A stretch of 64,000 bases of DNA from Pseudomonas sp. GM74 (GCF_000282455.1 NZ_AKJG01000003.1:62001-126000); one strand, 5' to 3'. Shown: positions 49,253 through 63,269, counted from the stretch's first letter. A program made the numbers and translations. The notes: generated by a model not told the origin, from the letters alone.

Positions 49253-50773
49253 GTGTCAGTGGAACTTTGGCAGCAGTGCGTGGAGCTTCTGCGCGATGAG
49301 CTGCCTGCCCAACAATTCAACACTTGGATCCGTCCACTACAGGTCGAAGCCGAAGGCGACGAGTTGCGTGTCTATGCGCCCAATCGTTTTGTTCTGGACT
49401 GGGTCAACGAAAAATACCTGGGGCGTGTTCTCGAATTGCTCGATGAACACGGCAATGGCATGGCACCCGCGCTTTCTCTATTAATAGGCAGCAAACGCAG
49501 TTCGGCACCCCGTGCCGCGCCCAATGCTCCCCTGGCTGCCGCGGCCTCTCAGGCCCAGGCTGCTCAAGCGCCCGCCAGTCCGGCGTCGGCACCTGCCGCC
49601 GCGTCGACCAAGCGTGCGACGCAAAAAGTGGCTGAGGTCACAGAGGAAGAACCTTCCCGTGACAGCTTCGACCCAATGGCCGGCGCCAGTTCGCAACAGG
49701 CACCTGTGCGCGCCGAGCAACGTACCGTGCAGGTCGAAGGTGCGCTCAAGCACACCAGTTACCTGAACCGCACCTTTACCTTTGAGAATTTCGTTGAAGG
49801 TAAATCCAACCAGCTGGCGCGCGCCGCTGCCTGGCAGGTGGCTGACAACCCCAAGCACGGTTACAACCCGCTCTTCCTTTATGGTGGCGTCGGCCTGGGT
49901 AAAACCCACTTGATGCATGCTGTGGGTAACCATCTATTAAAGAAGAACCCGAACGCCAAGGTGGTGTACCTGCATTCCGAGCGTTTCGTGGCGGACATGG
50001 TCAAGGCTCTGCAACTGAACGCGATCAACGAGTTCAAACGTTTCTACCGTTCGGTGGATGCGTTGCTGATCGATGACATTCAGTTCTTCGCCCGCAAGGA
50101 GCGCTCCCAGGAAGAGTTTTTCCACACCTTCAACGCGCTGCTCGAAGGTGGCCAGCAGGTCATTCTCACCAGTGACCGCTACCCGAAGGAAATCGAAGGC
50201 CTTGAAGAACGCCTCAAATCCCGCTTTGGCTGGGGCCTGACCGTAGCGGTCGAGCCACCGGAGCTGGAAACCCGCGTGGCGATCCTGATGAAGAAGGCCG
50301 ATCAGGCCAAAGTCGAGTTGCCTCACGACGCCGCGTTCTTCATTGCCCAGCGCATTCGCTCCAACGTCCGTGAGCTGGAAGGCGCGCTCAAGCGCGTGAT
50401 CGCCCACTCGCACTTCATGGGCCGCGATATCACCATCGAGCTGATTCGCGAATCCTTGAAGGACTTGTTGGCGTTGCAAGATAAACTGGTCTCTGTGGAT
50501 AACATTCAGCGCACGGTCGCCGAGTACTACAAGATCAAGATCTCAGACTTGCTGTCCAAACGCCGTTCGCGTTCGGTGGCTCGTCCGCGTCAGGTCGCCA
50601 TGGCGTTGTCCAAGGAACTGACCAACCACAGCTTGCCGGAAATCGGCGATGTGTTTGGCGGTCGCGACCATACAACGGTCTTGCACGCGTGTCGCAAGAT
50701 CAACGAACTTAAGGAATCCGACGCGGACATCCGCGAGGACTACAAGAACCTGCTGCGTACGCTGACCACTTGA
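49253..50773 (+). CDS. dnaA: Chromosomal replication initiator protein DnaA
   Basis: This 506-residue AAA+ initiator binds DnaA boxes and opens oriC. It has domain I ([17 protein letters not shown]), a Pro/Ala-rich linker (about 85-160), the AAA+ core with [17 protein letters not shown] and LIDDIQFFA, and domain IV with [15 protein letters not shown]. The start is GTG at 49253 with AGGGGAT upstream. A DnaA box in the coding end (50494-50502) and those upstream may allow self-control. It heads dnaA-dnaN-recF-gyrB. Confidence 0.98.
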   Translation: MSVELWQQCVELLRDELPAQQFNTWIRPLQVEAEGDELRVYAPNRFVLDWVNEKYLGRVLELLDEHGNGMAPALSLLIGSKRSSAPRAAPNAPLAAAASQAQAAQAPASPASAPAAASTKRATQKVAEVTEEEPSRDSFDPMAGASSQQAPVRAEQRTVQVEGALKHTSYLNRTFTFENFVEGKSNQLARAAAWQVADNPKHGYNPLFLYGGVGLGKTHLMHAVGNHLLKKNPNAKVVYLHSERFVADMVKALQLNAINEFKRFYRSVDALLIDDIQFFARKERSQEEFFHTFNALLEGGQQVILTSDRYPKEIEGLEERLKSRFGWGLTVAVEPPELETRVAILMKKADQAKVELPHDAAFFIAQRIRSNVRELEGALKRVIAHSHFMGRDITIELIRESLKDLLALQDKLVSVDNIQRTVAEYYKIKISDLLSKRRSRSVARPRQVAMALSKELTNHSLPEIGDVFGGRDHTTVLHACRKINELKESDADIREDYKNLLRTLTT

Positions 50774-50812
50774 TGAACACCAGCGCAGCTTATTAAGGCA
50801 AGGGACTAGACC

Positions 50813-51916
50813 ATGCATTTCACCATTCAACGCGAAGCCCTGTTGAAACCCCTGCAACTGGTCGCAGGCGTCGTCGAACGCCGACAGACCTTGCCGGTAC
50901 TTTCCAACGTGCTGCTGGTTGTCGAAGGCCAGCAATTGTCGCTGACCGGTACCGACCTGGAAGTCGAGCTGGTTGGTCGTGTTCAACTCGAAGAGCCGGC
51001 GGATCCGGGTTCCATCACCGTGCCGGCGCGCAAGCTGATGGACATCTGCAAAAGCCTGCCGAACGATGCGCTGATCGACATCAAGGTCGACGAGCAGAAG
51101 CTTGTGGTCAAGGCTGGCCGTAGCCGCTTCACCCTGTCGACACTGCCGGCCAACGATTTCCCCACCGTGGAAGAAGGCCCGGGTTCGCTGACCTGCAGCC
51201 TTGAGCAAAGCAAGCTGCGTCGTCTGATCGAACGCACCAGCTTCGCCATGGCTCAACAGGACGTGCGTTACTACCTCAACGGCATGCTGCTGGAAGTTTC
51301 CGCTGGCGTGATCCGCGCCGTGGCCACCGACGGTCACCGTCTGGCCATGTGCTCGATGCAGGCCGATATCGGTCAGCCGGATCGTCACCAGGTCATCGTG
51401 CCGCGCAAAGGTATCCTCGAACTGGCACGCCTGCTCACCGAGCCGGACGGCAATGTCAGTATCGTGCTGGGTCAGCACCACATCCGCGCCACCACCGGTG
51501 AGTTCACCTTCACCTCGAAGCTGGTCGACGGCAAATTCCCGGACTACGAGCGTGTTCTGCCTAAGGGCGGCGACAAGCTGGTACTTGGCGATCGCCAGGC
51601 TCTGCGCGAAGCGTTCAGCCGTACCGCGATTCTGTCCAACGAGAAGTACCGTGGTATCCGTCTGCAACTGGCCAGCGGTCAGCTGAAGATCCAGGCGAAC
51701 AACCCGGAGCAGGAGGAAGCGGAAGAAGAAGTGGGCGTTGAATACAACGGCGGCTCTCTGGAAATCGGCTTCAACGTGAGCTACCTGCTCGACGTATTGG
51801 GCGTGATGACCACCGAGCAGGTTCGTCTGATCCTGTCCGACTCCAACAGCAGTGCGCTGGTGCAGGAATCGGATAACGACGACTCGGCCTACGTTGTCAT
51901 GCCGATGCGTCTGTAA
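50813..51916 (+). CDS. dnaN: DNA polymerase III beta sliding clamp
   Basis: This 367-residue clamp encircles DNA and tethers polymerase III. The N-terminus MHFTIQREALLKPLQLVAGVVERRQTLPVL and the C-terminal VVMPMRL, part of the partner-binding pocket, are canonical. It begins 39 bases after dnaA and precedes recF by 20 bases. Confidence 0.98.
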   Translation: MHFTIQREALLKPLQLVAGVVERRQTLPVLSNVLLVVEGQQLSLTGTDLEVELVGRVQLEEPADPGSITVPARKLMDICKSLPNDALIDIKVDEQKLVVKAGRSRFTLSTLPANDFPTVEEGPGSLTCSLEQSKLRRLIERTSFAMAQQDVRYYLNGMLLEVSAGVIRAVATDGHRLAMCSMQADIGQPDRHQVIVPRKGILELARLLTEPDGNVSIVLGQHHIRATTGEFTFTSKLVDGKFPDYERVLPKGGDKLVLGDRQALREAFSRTAILSNEKYRGIRLQLASGQLKIQANNPEQEEAEEEVGVEYNGGSLEIGFNVSYLLDVLGVMTTEQVRLILSDSNSSALVQESDNDDSAYVVMPMRL

Positions 51917-51936
51917 TCATGCTCAGCAGAAGCTAG

Positions 51937-55463
<3,527 letters not shown>

Positions 55464-55482
55464 TCCCGGTCGATGCCAACGA

Positions 55483-55514
55483 AAAGGCCAACGCATTGCG
55501 TTGGCCTTTTTTTT
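55483..55514 (+). terminator. Terminator after gyrB
   Basis: AAAGGCCAACGCA-TTGCGTTGGCCTTT, followed by a run of T, is a textbook intrinsic terminator. It ends the dnaA-gyrB unit and faces the convergent response regulator gene. Confidence 0.94.
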
Positions 55515-55526
55515 ATTGTCCGCGTT

Positions 55527-56243
55527 TCACTCGCTCGTCGACGCCACACTCTCCAACCGATACCCATACCCGTAAATCGTCAGCAACTGCCAACCGCGAT
55601 CCGCTGTCAGGCCAAGCTTGTTGCGCAGGCGATAGATGTGGGTGTCCAGCGGTCGGGACGATGACATTTGTTCATGGGGCCAGAATCGCTCGTACAGGTA
55701 ATCCCGCGACAGCGGTCGGCCGAGGTTGCTGAACAGGCAATGCGCCAGGCGGTATTCGCGTTCGGTCATGACGATGGCTTTGCCGTCACGAGTGACGGTC
55801 AGTTCGGCGTCGTCGAAAACCAGATCATTGAAGCTCAACCCTTCGGCAGCCGCGCGCTGTTGGCCATGTCGGCGCAGGACTGCACCAACACGGGCTTTCA
55901 GTTCATTGGGGCGGAAGGGTTTGCTGACGTAGTCATCGGCACCGGCATTCAGGGCCTGAACGATATCGCTTTCGCCGTCGCGACTGGTCAGCATGATTGC
56001 CGCAGGCGGCGCCTCCATGTGTTCGCGGGTCCAGCGCAGCAATGACAAGCCCGTGAGGTCGGGCAGTTGCCAGTCGAGGATCAGCAGGTCGAATGTTTCC
56101 CTACGCAATTGACGCAACAGGTCTTCGCCCCGTTCGAAGCTGAACAGCGACCACGGCTGCTCTCCGGCTTCGGCCATCTGTTGCAGGGTTTGTTCGACCC
56201 GGCGCAGTTCGGCGGGCTCATCATCCAGAATCGCTACGCGCAT
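55527..56243 (-). CDS. OmpR/PhoB-type response regulator
   Basis: This 238-residue regulator has a receiver domain with acidic pocket Asp8/Asp9, the phosphorylated Asp57 in LLILDWQLPD and Lys in YVSKPF. A winged-helix DNA-binding domain follows (TEREYRLAHCLFSNLGRPLSRDYLYERFW). The ATG at 56243 has AAGGAAT eight bases before it; the longer open frame to 56393 is not supported. It is divergent from the sensor kinase gene, and the two are presumed partners. Targets are unknown. Confidence 0.9.
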   Translation of the reverse strand: MRVAILDDEPAELRRVEQTLQQMAEAGEQPWSLFSFERGEDLLRQLRRETFDLLILDWQLPDLTGLSLLRWTREHMEAPPAAIMLTSRDGESDIVQALNAGADDYVSKPFRPNELKARVGAVLRRHGQQRAAAEGLSFNDLVFDDAELTVTRDGKAIVMTEREYRLAHCLFSNLGRPLSRDYLYERFWPHEQMSSSRPLDTHIYRLRNKLGLTADRGWQLLTIYGYGYRLESVASTSE

Positions 56244-56413
56244 ACAGAGTGATTCCTTGTCGCTTGGACAGCTCTTTATCGACCATAGCGGCTCAATCGA
56301 AACAGTGAAAGCAAGCGGCCCGCCGTTGGTCGCGACGTCCGCTATGATTCTTTGAGTCGAAACCTCAGACGTAGGAATCATGAAACCTTTCACCCCGCCC
56401 TGCCCTGTTGGCC

Positions 56414-57949
56414 ATGTTTGACCAACGCCGCCGTGAAAGCCGAGGTCCCAGCCAGGTACAGCGATTGTTTCGGCAATTGGTGCGCGAGTGGTTGTGGATA
56501 AGTCTCGTGCTGTTGCCGCTGACGACGTTGCTGTCCTATCGCGCGCAAATCAACTTGGGTGATGTATCCCCAGGCTTGAGCGCAGGGCTTTCCCTTGGTC
56601 TGGTGACGTGTGTGCTCGGGCTGCTGCTGTGGCGTCCGCGCCTGGCGCTCTGGTTGACGCTCACGGGGATGGCTTGTGCGTTGCTGACCAGTGCCGGCCT
56701 TGCGGAGTTCAAGCGCTGGTGGTGGTCACCGACGCCTGCGGTGCTGGGAATGCTGTTTGGTTATCTGATCTGGAACTGGCGGCGTCTCAGTGTGGTGCTG
56801 ACCTATTTCGGTTGGGAATTGGCGCGGCTGGACAGCGAGCCGAAAGTGTTTCCGGAGCGCCGTCGTGCCCAGTATCCTGGCGACGACAGTTTGCAGAAAC
56901 AAATCATGGCGCTGGAACAAGCCATGAGCCTGACCCGCGATACTCACAGATTCATCGCCGATGGCCTGGAGTACTTGCCGGTGGCCACGTTGATCACCGA
57001 TCCCCTGGGGCAGATTCTGCTCGGCAATCGCAAGGCCCGTGACCTGTTTGGTGGGAATCTGGTCGGCGATGATGTACTCAAGCGACTTCAACAGCTAGGT
57101 TATCCGGACATTAACCGTGGCCTGGACTCGTCTTTATCTATACTGCCGCAGCTGGAGTTTCGCGACATCAAGGAGCGCAGCCTGCGCCTGGAGCGTGCCG
57201 GGTTGTTGCCGGTGGACGGTGATGTTCCGGTCGGCTGGCTATGGAACCTGACTGATTTGAGTGTGGAGCGTGATGCTGAGGGGCAGCGTGCGCTCCTGTT
57301 GCGGTTTCTGTCTCACGACCTGCGGGCGCCTCACTCGGCCATCCTCGCGTTGCTCGACGTCCACCGTCATCAGGTGGGCGGTGATTCGCAGCTCTTCGAT
57401 CAAATCGAGTTGCAGGTACGCCGGGCTCTGGAACTGACTGACGGTTTCGTTCACCTGGCGAGGGCCGAGTCCGAGGCTTATCAGTTCCAGCCGAGCCTGT
57501 TTGCGATGCTGGTGCTGGATGTGTTCGACCAGGCGCTGCCCATCGCCCAGCTGAAACAGATCGAACTGGTTCATCAAGTGGAAGAGCAAGCCCAGGAAAG
57601 TCTGGTTCTGGCGGATCAGGCGCTGCTGACCCGGGCGTTGTTCAATCTGCTGGAAAATGCCATCAAGTACAGTGTTTCAGGTACTCGTATCCGTTTGTGC
57701 GTCAGCCAACGGGACGGCTGGCTGATCTGTGAACTCATCGATCAAGGCAAAGGCATCGCCGCTGAGGAGTTACCCGAACTGTTCAGCCAATACCGACGCT
57801 TTTCTTCCGCCCAGGGTATCGATGGCGTGGGGTTGGGATTGTCGATGGTCAAAGCCGTTGTGGATCGGCACGGCGGGCGAATCGAGTGCCGGAGCGAGGT
57901 GGGTCGGGGCACGACATTCAGTCTGCAATTTCCGCTGCTTGCCGAATGA
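56414..57949 (+). CDS. Sensor histidine kinase resembling CHASE2 kinases but without the CHASE2 domain
   Basis: This 511-residue inner-membrane kinase has four predicted helices (about 26-44, 56-76, 78-97, 103-120). A PAS-like region follows (about 175-295), then the phosphorylated His (about 301 from this ATG) in FLSHDLRAPHSAIL, the N box NLLENAIKYS, and DQGKGI and GVGLGLSMVKAVVDRHGG. The pattern LGMLFGYLIWNWRRLSVVL, then FGWELARL, is what follows CHASE2 in that kinase family. The roughly 250-residue periplasmic CHASE2 sensor expected between helices 1 and 2 is replaced by about 12 residues. The start is uncertain: ATG 56414 or TTG 56408, neither with a clear ribosome-binding site. A 13-codon frame (56380-56421, AGGA upstream) overlaps it. 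Confidence 0.82.
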   Translation: MFDQRRRESRGPSQVQRLFRQLVREWLWISLVLLPLTTLLSYRAQINLGDVSPGLSAGLSLGLVTCVLGLLLWRPRLALWLTLTGMACALLTSAGLAEFKRWWWSPTPAVLGMLFGYLIWNWRRLSVVLTYFGWELARLDSEPKVFPERRRAQYPGDDSLQKQIMALEQAMSLTRDTHRFIADGLEYLPVATLITDPLGQILLGNRKARDLFGGNLVGDDVLKRLQQLGYPDINRGLDSSLSILPQLEFRDIKERSLRLERAGLLPVDGDVPVGWLWNLTDLSVERDAEGQRALLLRFLSHDLRAPHSAILALLDVHRHQVGGDSQLFDQIELQVRRALELTDGFVHLARAESEAYQFQPSLFAMLVLDVFDQALPIAQLKQIELVHQVEEQAQESLVLADQALLTRALFNLLENAIKYSVSGTRIRLCVSQRDGWLICELIDQGKGIAAEELPELFSQYRRFSSAQGIDGVGLGLSMVKAVVDRHGGRIECRSEVGRGTTFSLQFPLLAE

Positions 57950-58005
57950 AAGCGAGTGATTCGGATTGACCTGTCATGACGACAGCCAGCGTTTGCTCCG
58001 GGCAT

Positions 58006-58036
58006 AAAAAAACCGGCTATATCAGTCGGTTTTTTT
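58006..58036. terminator. Bidirectional terminator between the kinase and acyltransferase genes
   Basis: A run of seven A, CCGGC, loop TATATCA, GTCGG, then a run of T forms a short stem (one G-T pair) that works in both directions for the convergent genes. Confidence 0.85.
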
Positions 58037-58165
58037 ACGTCCGAAAAAAACTTATGCACGTTTTTATGGGTTTTATCATCCTAAGAAATATGTAAAAAAA
58101 TCAAAAACTTAGGAGCAAAAAAAGACGTTTTTCGATGAAACGGTACACAGGTTATCCACAGAATC
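58037..58165. other. AT-rich intergenic stretch with a DnaA box
   Basis: These 129 bases are strongly AT-rich, with several A runs, and end with a perfect DnaA box TTATCCACA (58152-58160) and a near box TTATGCACG (about 58050). No gene is seen. It lies between a terminator and the plsC-like gene stop. Confidence 0.4.
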
Positions 58166-58945
58166 TCAGACAGCCACCTGATCGTTTGAAACCGGCGCTT
58201 GCGGAGCCGGTGGCAGCGAGCCCATTTCCCGTTGCATCTGCTCGTTCCACGCCTGGACCCGGTCGTTCAATTCAGCGATGGCTCGCGGTCCGGTGCCTGC
58301 GGCATACATCGGCTCGCCAATGATCACAGTGATGACGCCCTGCTTCTTCGCCCAACCGGTTTTCGGCCAGAATTTGCCTGCGTTGTGCGCAATCGGCAGC
58401 ACCGGCAATTCGGCGTTGACCGCCAAGGCGCTACCACCGCGCGAGAACTTTCCGACGGTGCCGAAAGGAACGCGAGTGCCTTCGGGGAAGATCAGCACCC
58501 AGACATTGTCCTTGAGCAACTCATCGCCTTTTTGCGCCACATGCTTGAGTGCGGCTTTCGGGTTGTCGCGATCGATGGCGATCGGTCGCAGCATGGCCAT
58601 GGCCCAACCGAAGAACGGCACATAGAGCAATTCACGTTTGAGCACCTGGCTCAGCGGTGAGAAGTAGGCCGAGAGAAAGAACGTCTCCCAGGTGCTCTGG
58701 TGGTTTGACTGAATGACGCAAGGCCGTTCAGGTACGTTCTCGGCACCCTTCACTTCGTAGCGAATGCCCAGAAACACTTTGCTCAGCCACAAGGCGCAGC
58801 GGCACCAGTACACGTTGATGAAGCGATAACGTGCCTTGAAGGGCAGAAACGGCGCGATAAAAAAACTCAGGCTGCACCACAGCAAGGAGCTGGTGCCCAG
58901 CAGCAGGTAAAAGAGGAAGGTTCTGATGGCCTGCAGTATCGACAT
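58166..58945 (-). CDS. 1-acyl-sn-glycerol-3-phosphate acyltransferase (PlsC family)
   Basis: This 259-residue inner-membrane enzyme adds the second acyl chain to lysophosphatidic acid in phospholipid synthesis. An N-terminal hydrophobic segment (about 6-40) precedes the catalytic SNHQSTWE (NHx4E) and the substrate-binding FPEGTR. The start MSILQAIRTFLF at 58945 fits relatives; an ATG at 58969 has a better AGGTGG signal and cannot be excluded. The C-terminus is Pro/Ala-rich. It is followed on the same strand, upstream, by gmhB and the glycyl-tRNA synthetase genes. Confidence 0.9.
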   Translation of the reverse strand: MSILQAIRTFLFYLLLGTSSLLWCSLSFFIAPFLPFKARYRFINVYWCRCALWLSKVFLGIRYEVKGAENVPERPCVIQSNHQSTWETFFLSAYFSPLSQVLKRELLYVPFFGWAMAMLRPIAIDRDNPKAALKHVAQKGDELLKDNVWVLIFPEGTRVPFGTVGKFSRGGSALAVNAELPVLPIAHNAGKFWPKTGWAKKQGVITVIIGEPMYAAGTGPRAIAELNDRVQAWNEQMQREMGSLPPAPQAPVSNDQVAV

Positions 58946-59035
58946 GGTGACGTTTACCGTTGCGGGCATTGCCCACCTATGTAAAGCGCACTTCCCTATC
59001 ATCCTTTGCCAGGAAATTCAGAAGCGCACACTTGG

Positions 59036-59575
59036 TTAAGTGCATTTGTGCACAAGTTCTGCGGCAATCGCCGCCAGATCGTCAAAAATCAATGTGCCAA
59101 CCGGAAGGGTCTTACCCAACGTCTTTTCGCCTTTCCCGGTCTTTACCAAAACTGGCTGTGAATCGACGGCTTTGGCGGCTTCCAGGTCACCAAGGCTGTC
59201 GCCGACGAACCAGAGATTGGTCAGCGACACGTTGTAATGAGCGGCGATGGTTTTCAACATCCCGGGTTTCGGCTTGCGGCAATTGCAGCCTTCGTCCGGC
59301 CCGTGGGGGCAGTAGACGATCAGCCCGACTTCACCGCCCTGCTCCGCCACCAGCGCGCGCAAGCGCTCGTGCATGGCATCCAGGGTGGCGAGGTCGTAAT
59401 AGCCGCGAGCGATGCCCGACTGGTTGGTAGCGACCGCTACCGTCCAGCCGGCCTTGCTCAACTGCGCGATGGCTTCGATCGAACCGGGGAGTGGAATCCA
59501 CTCCTCCACCGACTTGATGTAAGCGTCGGAGTCGTAATTGATCACTCCGTCCCGATCGAGAATCAGCAGTTTCAA
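59036..59575 (-). CDS. gmhB: D-glycero-beta-D-manno-heptose-1,7-bisphosphate 7-phosphatase
   Basis: This 179-residue HAD phosphatase removes the 7-phosphate in ADP-heptose synthesis for the LPS inner core. The nucleophile motif is LILDRDGVIN, followed by ATNQSG. The zinc-binding loop has cysteines in YCPHGPDEGCNCRKPKPG, and GDSLGDLEAA completes the site. The start is TTG at 59575 with GAGGGA upstream; the longer frame to 59650 overlaps glyS and is rejected. It lies 10 bases after the glyS stop, so it belongs to that operon. Confidence 0.93.
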   Translation of the reverse strand: MKLLILDRDGVINYDSDAYIKSVEEWIPLPGSIEAIAQLSKAGWTVAVATNQSGIARGYYDLATLDAMHERLRALVAEQGGEVGLIVYCPHGPDEGCNCRKPKPGMLKTIAAHYNVSLTNLWFVGDSLGDLEAAKAVDSQPVLVKTGKGEKTLGKTLPVGTLIFDDLAAIAAELVHKCT

Positions 59576-59585
59576 CAGCAATCCC

Positions 59586-61640
59586 TCAACCCAGCAGCGA
59601 AATGTCGGCGACGCCGAGGAACAACCCACGCAGACGCGCCAGCAACGCATAACGGTTGGCGCGGACTTTTGCGTCCTCCGCGTTGACCATCACGGCTTCG
59701 AAGAACGCATCCACCGGCTCGCGCAGTGCAGCCAGGCGTGCCAGGGATTCGCTGTACTGACGCGAGGCGGCCATTGGCTGTACAGCCTGGTCAGCCTGCT
59801 GGATCGCCGAGTACAGGGAGAACTCGTTGGCGTTGTCGAAGTATTTGGCTTCCACGACTGTCGGAACAGAGCCTTCGACCTTGCTCAGCAAGTTCGACAC
59901 GCGCTTGTTCACGGCGGCCAGGGCGGCAGCCTCCGGCAGTTTGCGGAAAGCCTGTACCGCTTGCACGCGCTGGTCGAAGTCCAGGGCCGAACCCGGCTTC
60001 AGGGCACGTACCGACAGGTAGGTCGCGACATCGACACCTTCGTCTTCGTAACGGGCACGCAGGCGGTCGAAGATGAACTCCAGCACCGATTCGTTCAGAC
60101 CGGCAGCCTTGACCTTGGTCCCGAACGCATTCACAGCGAAGGCCACGGCGTCGTTCAGGTCCAGATCCAGTTGCTTCTCGATCAGGATACGCAACACGCC
60201 CAGTGCGGCACGGCGCAGGGCGTACGGGTCTTTGCTGCCGGTCGGCAGCATGCCGATGCCGAAGATACCCACGAGGGTGTCGAGCTTGTCGGCAATGGCC
60301 ACGGCCGCACCGGTCAGGGTGCTTGGCAGTTCAGCGCCGGCACCGCGCGGCATGTACTGCTCGTTCAACGCCAGTGCGACATCTTCCGGCTCGCCGTCGT
60401 TGAGGGCGTAGTAGTAACCGGCGACACCTTGCATCTCCGGGAACTCGCCGACCATCTCGGTCGACAGGTCGCACTTGGACAGCAGGCCTGCACGAGCAGC
60501 CCACGAAGCGTTGCCGCCAATACGCGCCGCGATGTAGGCGGCGAGTTTGGAAACACGCTCGGCCTTGTCGTAGACGCTGCCGAGTTTTTCCTGGAACACC
60601 ACGTTTTGCAGGCGCAGGTTGAAGTCTTCGAGCTTCTGCTTCTTGTCTTGCTTGAAGAAGAACTCGGCGTCGGTCAGGCGTGGGCGAACCACTTTCTCGT
60701 TACCGGCGATGATCTGCTGCGGGTCTTTGCTTTCGATGTTGGCCACGGTAATGAAACGTGGCAGCAACTTGCCGTCGGCATCCAGCAGGCAGAAGTACTT
60801 CTGGTTGTCCTGCATGGTGGTGATCAGGGCTTCCTGCGGCACATCGAGGAAGCGTTCCTCGAACGAGCACACCAGCGGCACTGGCCATTCAACCAGCGCG
60901 GTCACTTCATCGAGCAGCGCTGGCGGAACGATTGCCGTGCCTTCCTGACGGGTGGCCAGCTCTTCGGTGCGCTTGCTGATGATCTCGCGACGCTCGTTGG
61001 CGTCGGCCAGCACGTAGGCGGCACGCAGGTCGGCCAGGTAGCTGGACGGCGAACCGATGCGCACGTTTTCCGGGTGATGGAAGCGGTGACCACGGGAGTC
61101 GCGGCCGGCCTTCTGAGCGAGGATGGTGCAGTCGATGACCTGGTCACCGAGCAACATCACCAGCCACTGGGTCGGACGAACGAACTCTTCCTTGCGGGCG
61201 CCCCAACGCATGCGTTTCGGGATCGGCAGGTCGTTCAGGGAATCTTCGACGATGGTCGGCAGCAGGCTCGCGGTCGCCTTGCCGGCGATGCTCTGGCTGT
61301 AGCGCAGTTTCGGGCCGCTCTGATCGATTTCGCTCAGGTCGACGCCGCACTTCTTGGCGAAGCCCAGTGCTGCTTGGGTCGGGTTGCCTTCGGCATCGAA
61401 CGCGGCCTGACGTGGCGGGCCGTCGAGGTTGATGCTGCGATCCGGCTGCTGGGTGGCCAGTGCGGTGATCAGCACGGCCAGGCGGCGCGGGGCGGCATAA
61501 ACGGTTTTGCTCTCATAGTTCAGGCCGGCAGCTTGCAGGCCCTTGTCGATACCGGCGAGGAACGCCTCGGCCAGGGTGTTCAGGGCTTTGGGTGGCAGTT
61601 CTTCAGTGCCCAGTTCAACCAGAAAATCCAGAGCACTCAT
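59586..61640 (-). CDS. glyS: Glycyl-tRNA synthetase beta subunit
   Basis: The 684-residue beta subunit of the heterotetrameric bacterial GlyRS binds tRNA-Gly and carries the editing-like and HD-related domains. It opens with the canonical [20 protein letters not shown]. Length is normal. It overlaps the glyQ stop by four bases (ATGA), giving coupled synthesis of the two subunits. Confidence 0.97.
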   Translation of the reverse strand: MSALDFLVELGTEELPPKALNTLAEAFLAGIDKGLQAAGLNYESKTVYAAPRRLAVLITALATQQPDRSINLDGPPRQAAFDAEGNPTQAALGFAKKCGVDLSEIDQSGPKLRYSQSIAGKATASLLPTIVEDSLNDLPIPKRMRWGARKEEFVRPTQWLVMLLGDQVIDCTILAQKAGRDSRGHRFHHPENVRIGSPSSYLADLRAAYVLADANERREIISKRTEELATRQEGTAIVPPALLDEVTALVEWPVPLVCSFEERFLDVPQEALITTMQDNQKYFCLLDADGKLLPRFITVANIESKDPQQIIAGNEKVVRPRLTDAEFFFKQDKKQKLEDFNLRLQNVVFQEKLGSVYDKAERVSKLAAYIAARIGGNASWAARAGLLSKCDLSTEMVGEFPEMQGVAGYYYALNDGEPEDVALALNEQYMPRGAGAELPSTLTGAAVAIADKLDTLVGIFGIGMLPTGSKDPYALRRAALGVLRILIEKQLDLDLNDAVAFAVNAFGTKVKAAGLNESVLEFIFDRLRARYEDEGVDVATYLSVRALKPGSALDFDQRVQAVQAFRKLPEAAALAAVNKRVSNLLSKVEGSVPTVVEAKYFDNANEFSLYSAIQQADQAVQPMAASRQYSESLARLAALREPVDAFFEAVMVNAEDAKVRANRYALLARLRGLFLGVADISLLG

Positions 61641-62590
61641 TGTGCAGCCTCCAGCTTGGCCAGTACTTCGTCACGCAGGTCCGGGGTCGCCATCGGGAAG
61701 CCCAGCTTGGCGCGAGCCAGCAGGTAGGCTTGCGCAACGGAACGCGCCAGGGTGCGTACACGCAGGATGTATTGCTGACGCGCGGTCACCGAGATTGCCC
61801 GGCGCGCATCCAGCAGGTTGAAGGTGTGGGAAGCCTTCAACACCATTTCGTAGCTCGGCAATGGCAGCGGCTGGTCGAGTTCGATCAGGCGCTTGGCTTC
61901 GCTTTCGTAGAAATCGAACAGTTCGAACAGCTTGTCGACATTGGCGTGTTCGAAGTTGTAAGTGGACTGCTCCACTTCGTTCTGGTGGAACACGTCGCCG
62001 TAGGTCACTTTGCCGAACGGACCGTCAGCCCAGACCAGGTCGTAGACCGAGTCCACGCCTTGCAGGTACATGGCCAGACGCTCGAGACCGTAGGTGATCT
62101 CGCCGGTCACCGGGTAGCACTCGATGCCGCCCGCTTGCTGGAAGTAGGTGAACTGGGTCACTTCCATGCCGTTGAGCCAGACCTCCCAGCCCAGACCCCA
62201 GGCGCCGAGGGTCGGCGATTCCCAGTTGTCTTCGACGAAGCGGATGTCGTGGACCAGCGGGTCCAGGCCGACGTGCTTGAGGGAGCCCAGGTACAGTTCC
62301 TGGAAGTTGTCCGGGTTCGGCTTCAGGACCACCTGGAACTGGTAGTAGTGCTGCAGACGGTTCGGGTTTTCGCCGTAGCGGCCGTCAGTCGGACGGCGGC
62401 TTGGCTGCACGTAGGCCGCGTTCCAGGTTTCCGGGCCGATGGCGCGCAGGAACGTTGCGGTGTGGAAAGTGCCGGCGCCTACTTCCATATCGTAGGGCTG
62501 AAGTACCACACAACCTTGCTCGGCCCAGTATTGCTGGAGGGCGAGGATCAAGTCTTGGAAGGTACGCACGGCTGGCGTAGGCTGGCTCAC
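61637..62590 (-). CDS. glyQ: Glycyl-tRNA synthetase alpha subunit
   Basis: This 317-residue catalytic alpha subunit activates glycine. The conserved opening [18 protein letters not shown] and the later [19 protein letters not shown] and [15 protein letters not shown] are intact. The start is GTG at 62590 ([11 protein letters not shown]) with AGGTGA six bases before it. The open frame to 62722 runs into the divergent tag gene region and is not used. Confidence 0.97.
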   Translation of the reverse strand: MSQPTPAVRTFQDLILALQQYWAEQGCVVLQPYDMEVGAGTFHTATFLRAIGPETWNAAYVQPSRRPTDGRYGENPNRLQHYYQFQVVLKPNPDNFQELYLGSLKHVGLDPLVHDIRFVEDNWESPTLGAWGLGWEVWLNGMEVTQFTYFQQAGGIECYPVTGEITYGLERLAMYLQGVDSVYDLVWADGPFGKVTYGDVFHQNEVEQSTYNFEHANVDKLFELFDFYESEAKRLIELDQPLPLPSYEMVLKASHTFNLLDARRAISVTARQQYILRVRTLARSVAQAYLLARAKLGFPMATPDLRDEVLAKLEAAQ

Positions 62591-62671
62591 GAAATTCACC
62601 TGTTTCTTGGGCTGCGATTTAAAGAGCGGGAGTATACCCGATTCATTGCTGCGCACGCCCCCTGGAGCCTT

Positions 62672-63229
62672 ATGCCACGCTGCTTTTGGTGTTCCGAAGA
62701 TCCGCTGTACATGGCTTATCACGATCAGGAGTGGGGCACGCCGCTACGCGATGCGCAGGGTTTGTTCGAGTTGCTTTTGCTCGAAGGGTTCCAGGCCGGG
62801 CTTTCCTGGATCACTGTGCTGCGCAAACGCGAGCATTATCGTCAGGTGATGTTCGGTTTTGATGTCCAGCGCGTGGCGCAGATGAGCGATGCCGAAATCG
62901 ACGAGTTGATGCTCGATCCGGGGATCATCCGCAACCGCCTCAAGCTCAACGCGGCCCGGCGCAATGCCCAGGCCTGGCTGGCGTTGGAGGACCCGGTGGC
63001 GTTTCTCTGGTCGTTCGTTGGTGGCACGCCTGTGATCAATCATTTCAAGGATCGTAGCGAAGTCCCGGCCGTGACGCCGACCGCCGTGGAGATGAGCAAA
63101 GGCCTGAAAAAAGCCGGATTCACGTTCGTCGGGCCGACCATTTGTTACGCGCTGATGCAGGCCTCGGGCATGGTCATGGATCACACCCGGGACTGCGACC
63201 GCTACGCGCAGTTGGCGAACGGCGGTTAG
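62672..63229 (+). CDS. tag: DNA-3-methyladenine glycosylase I
   Basis: This 185-residue repair enzyme excises 3-methyladenine from alkylated DNA. It opens [22 protein letters not shown], with the zinc ligands Cys4 and His17. It ends near [14 protein letters not shown], with the other His and Cys ligands. The ATG at 62672 has GGAG upstream. It is divergent from glyQ (81 bases between starts) and 40 bases before the lauroyl acyltransferase gene on the same strand. Confidence 0.96.
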   Translation: MPRCFWCSEDPLYMAYHDQEWGTPLRDAQGLFELLLLEGFQAGLSWITVLRKREHYRQVMFGFDVQRVAQMSDAEIDELMLDPGIIRNRLKLNAARRNAQAWLALEDPVAFLWSFVGGTPVINHFKDRSEVPAVTPTAVEMSKGLKKAGFTFVGPTICYALMQASGMVMDHTRDCDRYAQLANGG

Positions 63230-63269
63230 AATGGCCGCCTCGCGCACAGCACAAAATCAGGAGTGACCT

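Noticed and set aside
59538..61727. Plus-strand open frame of 729 codons over glyS
   Set aside because: It is a mirror frame of glyS with no start signal or recognisable domain.
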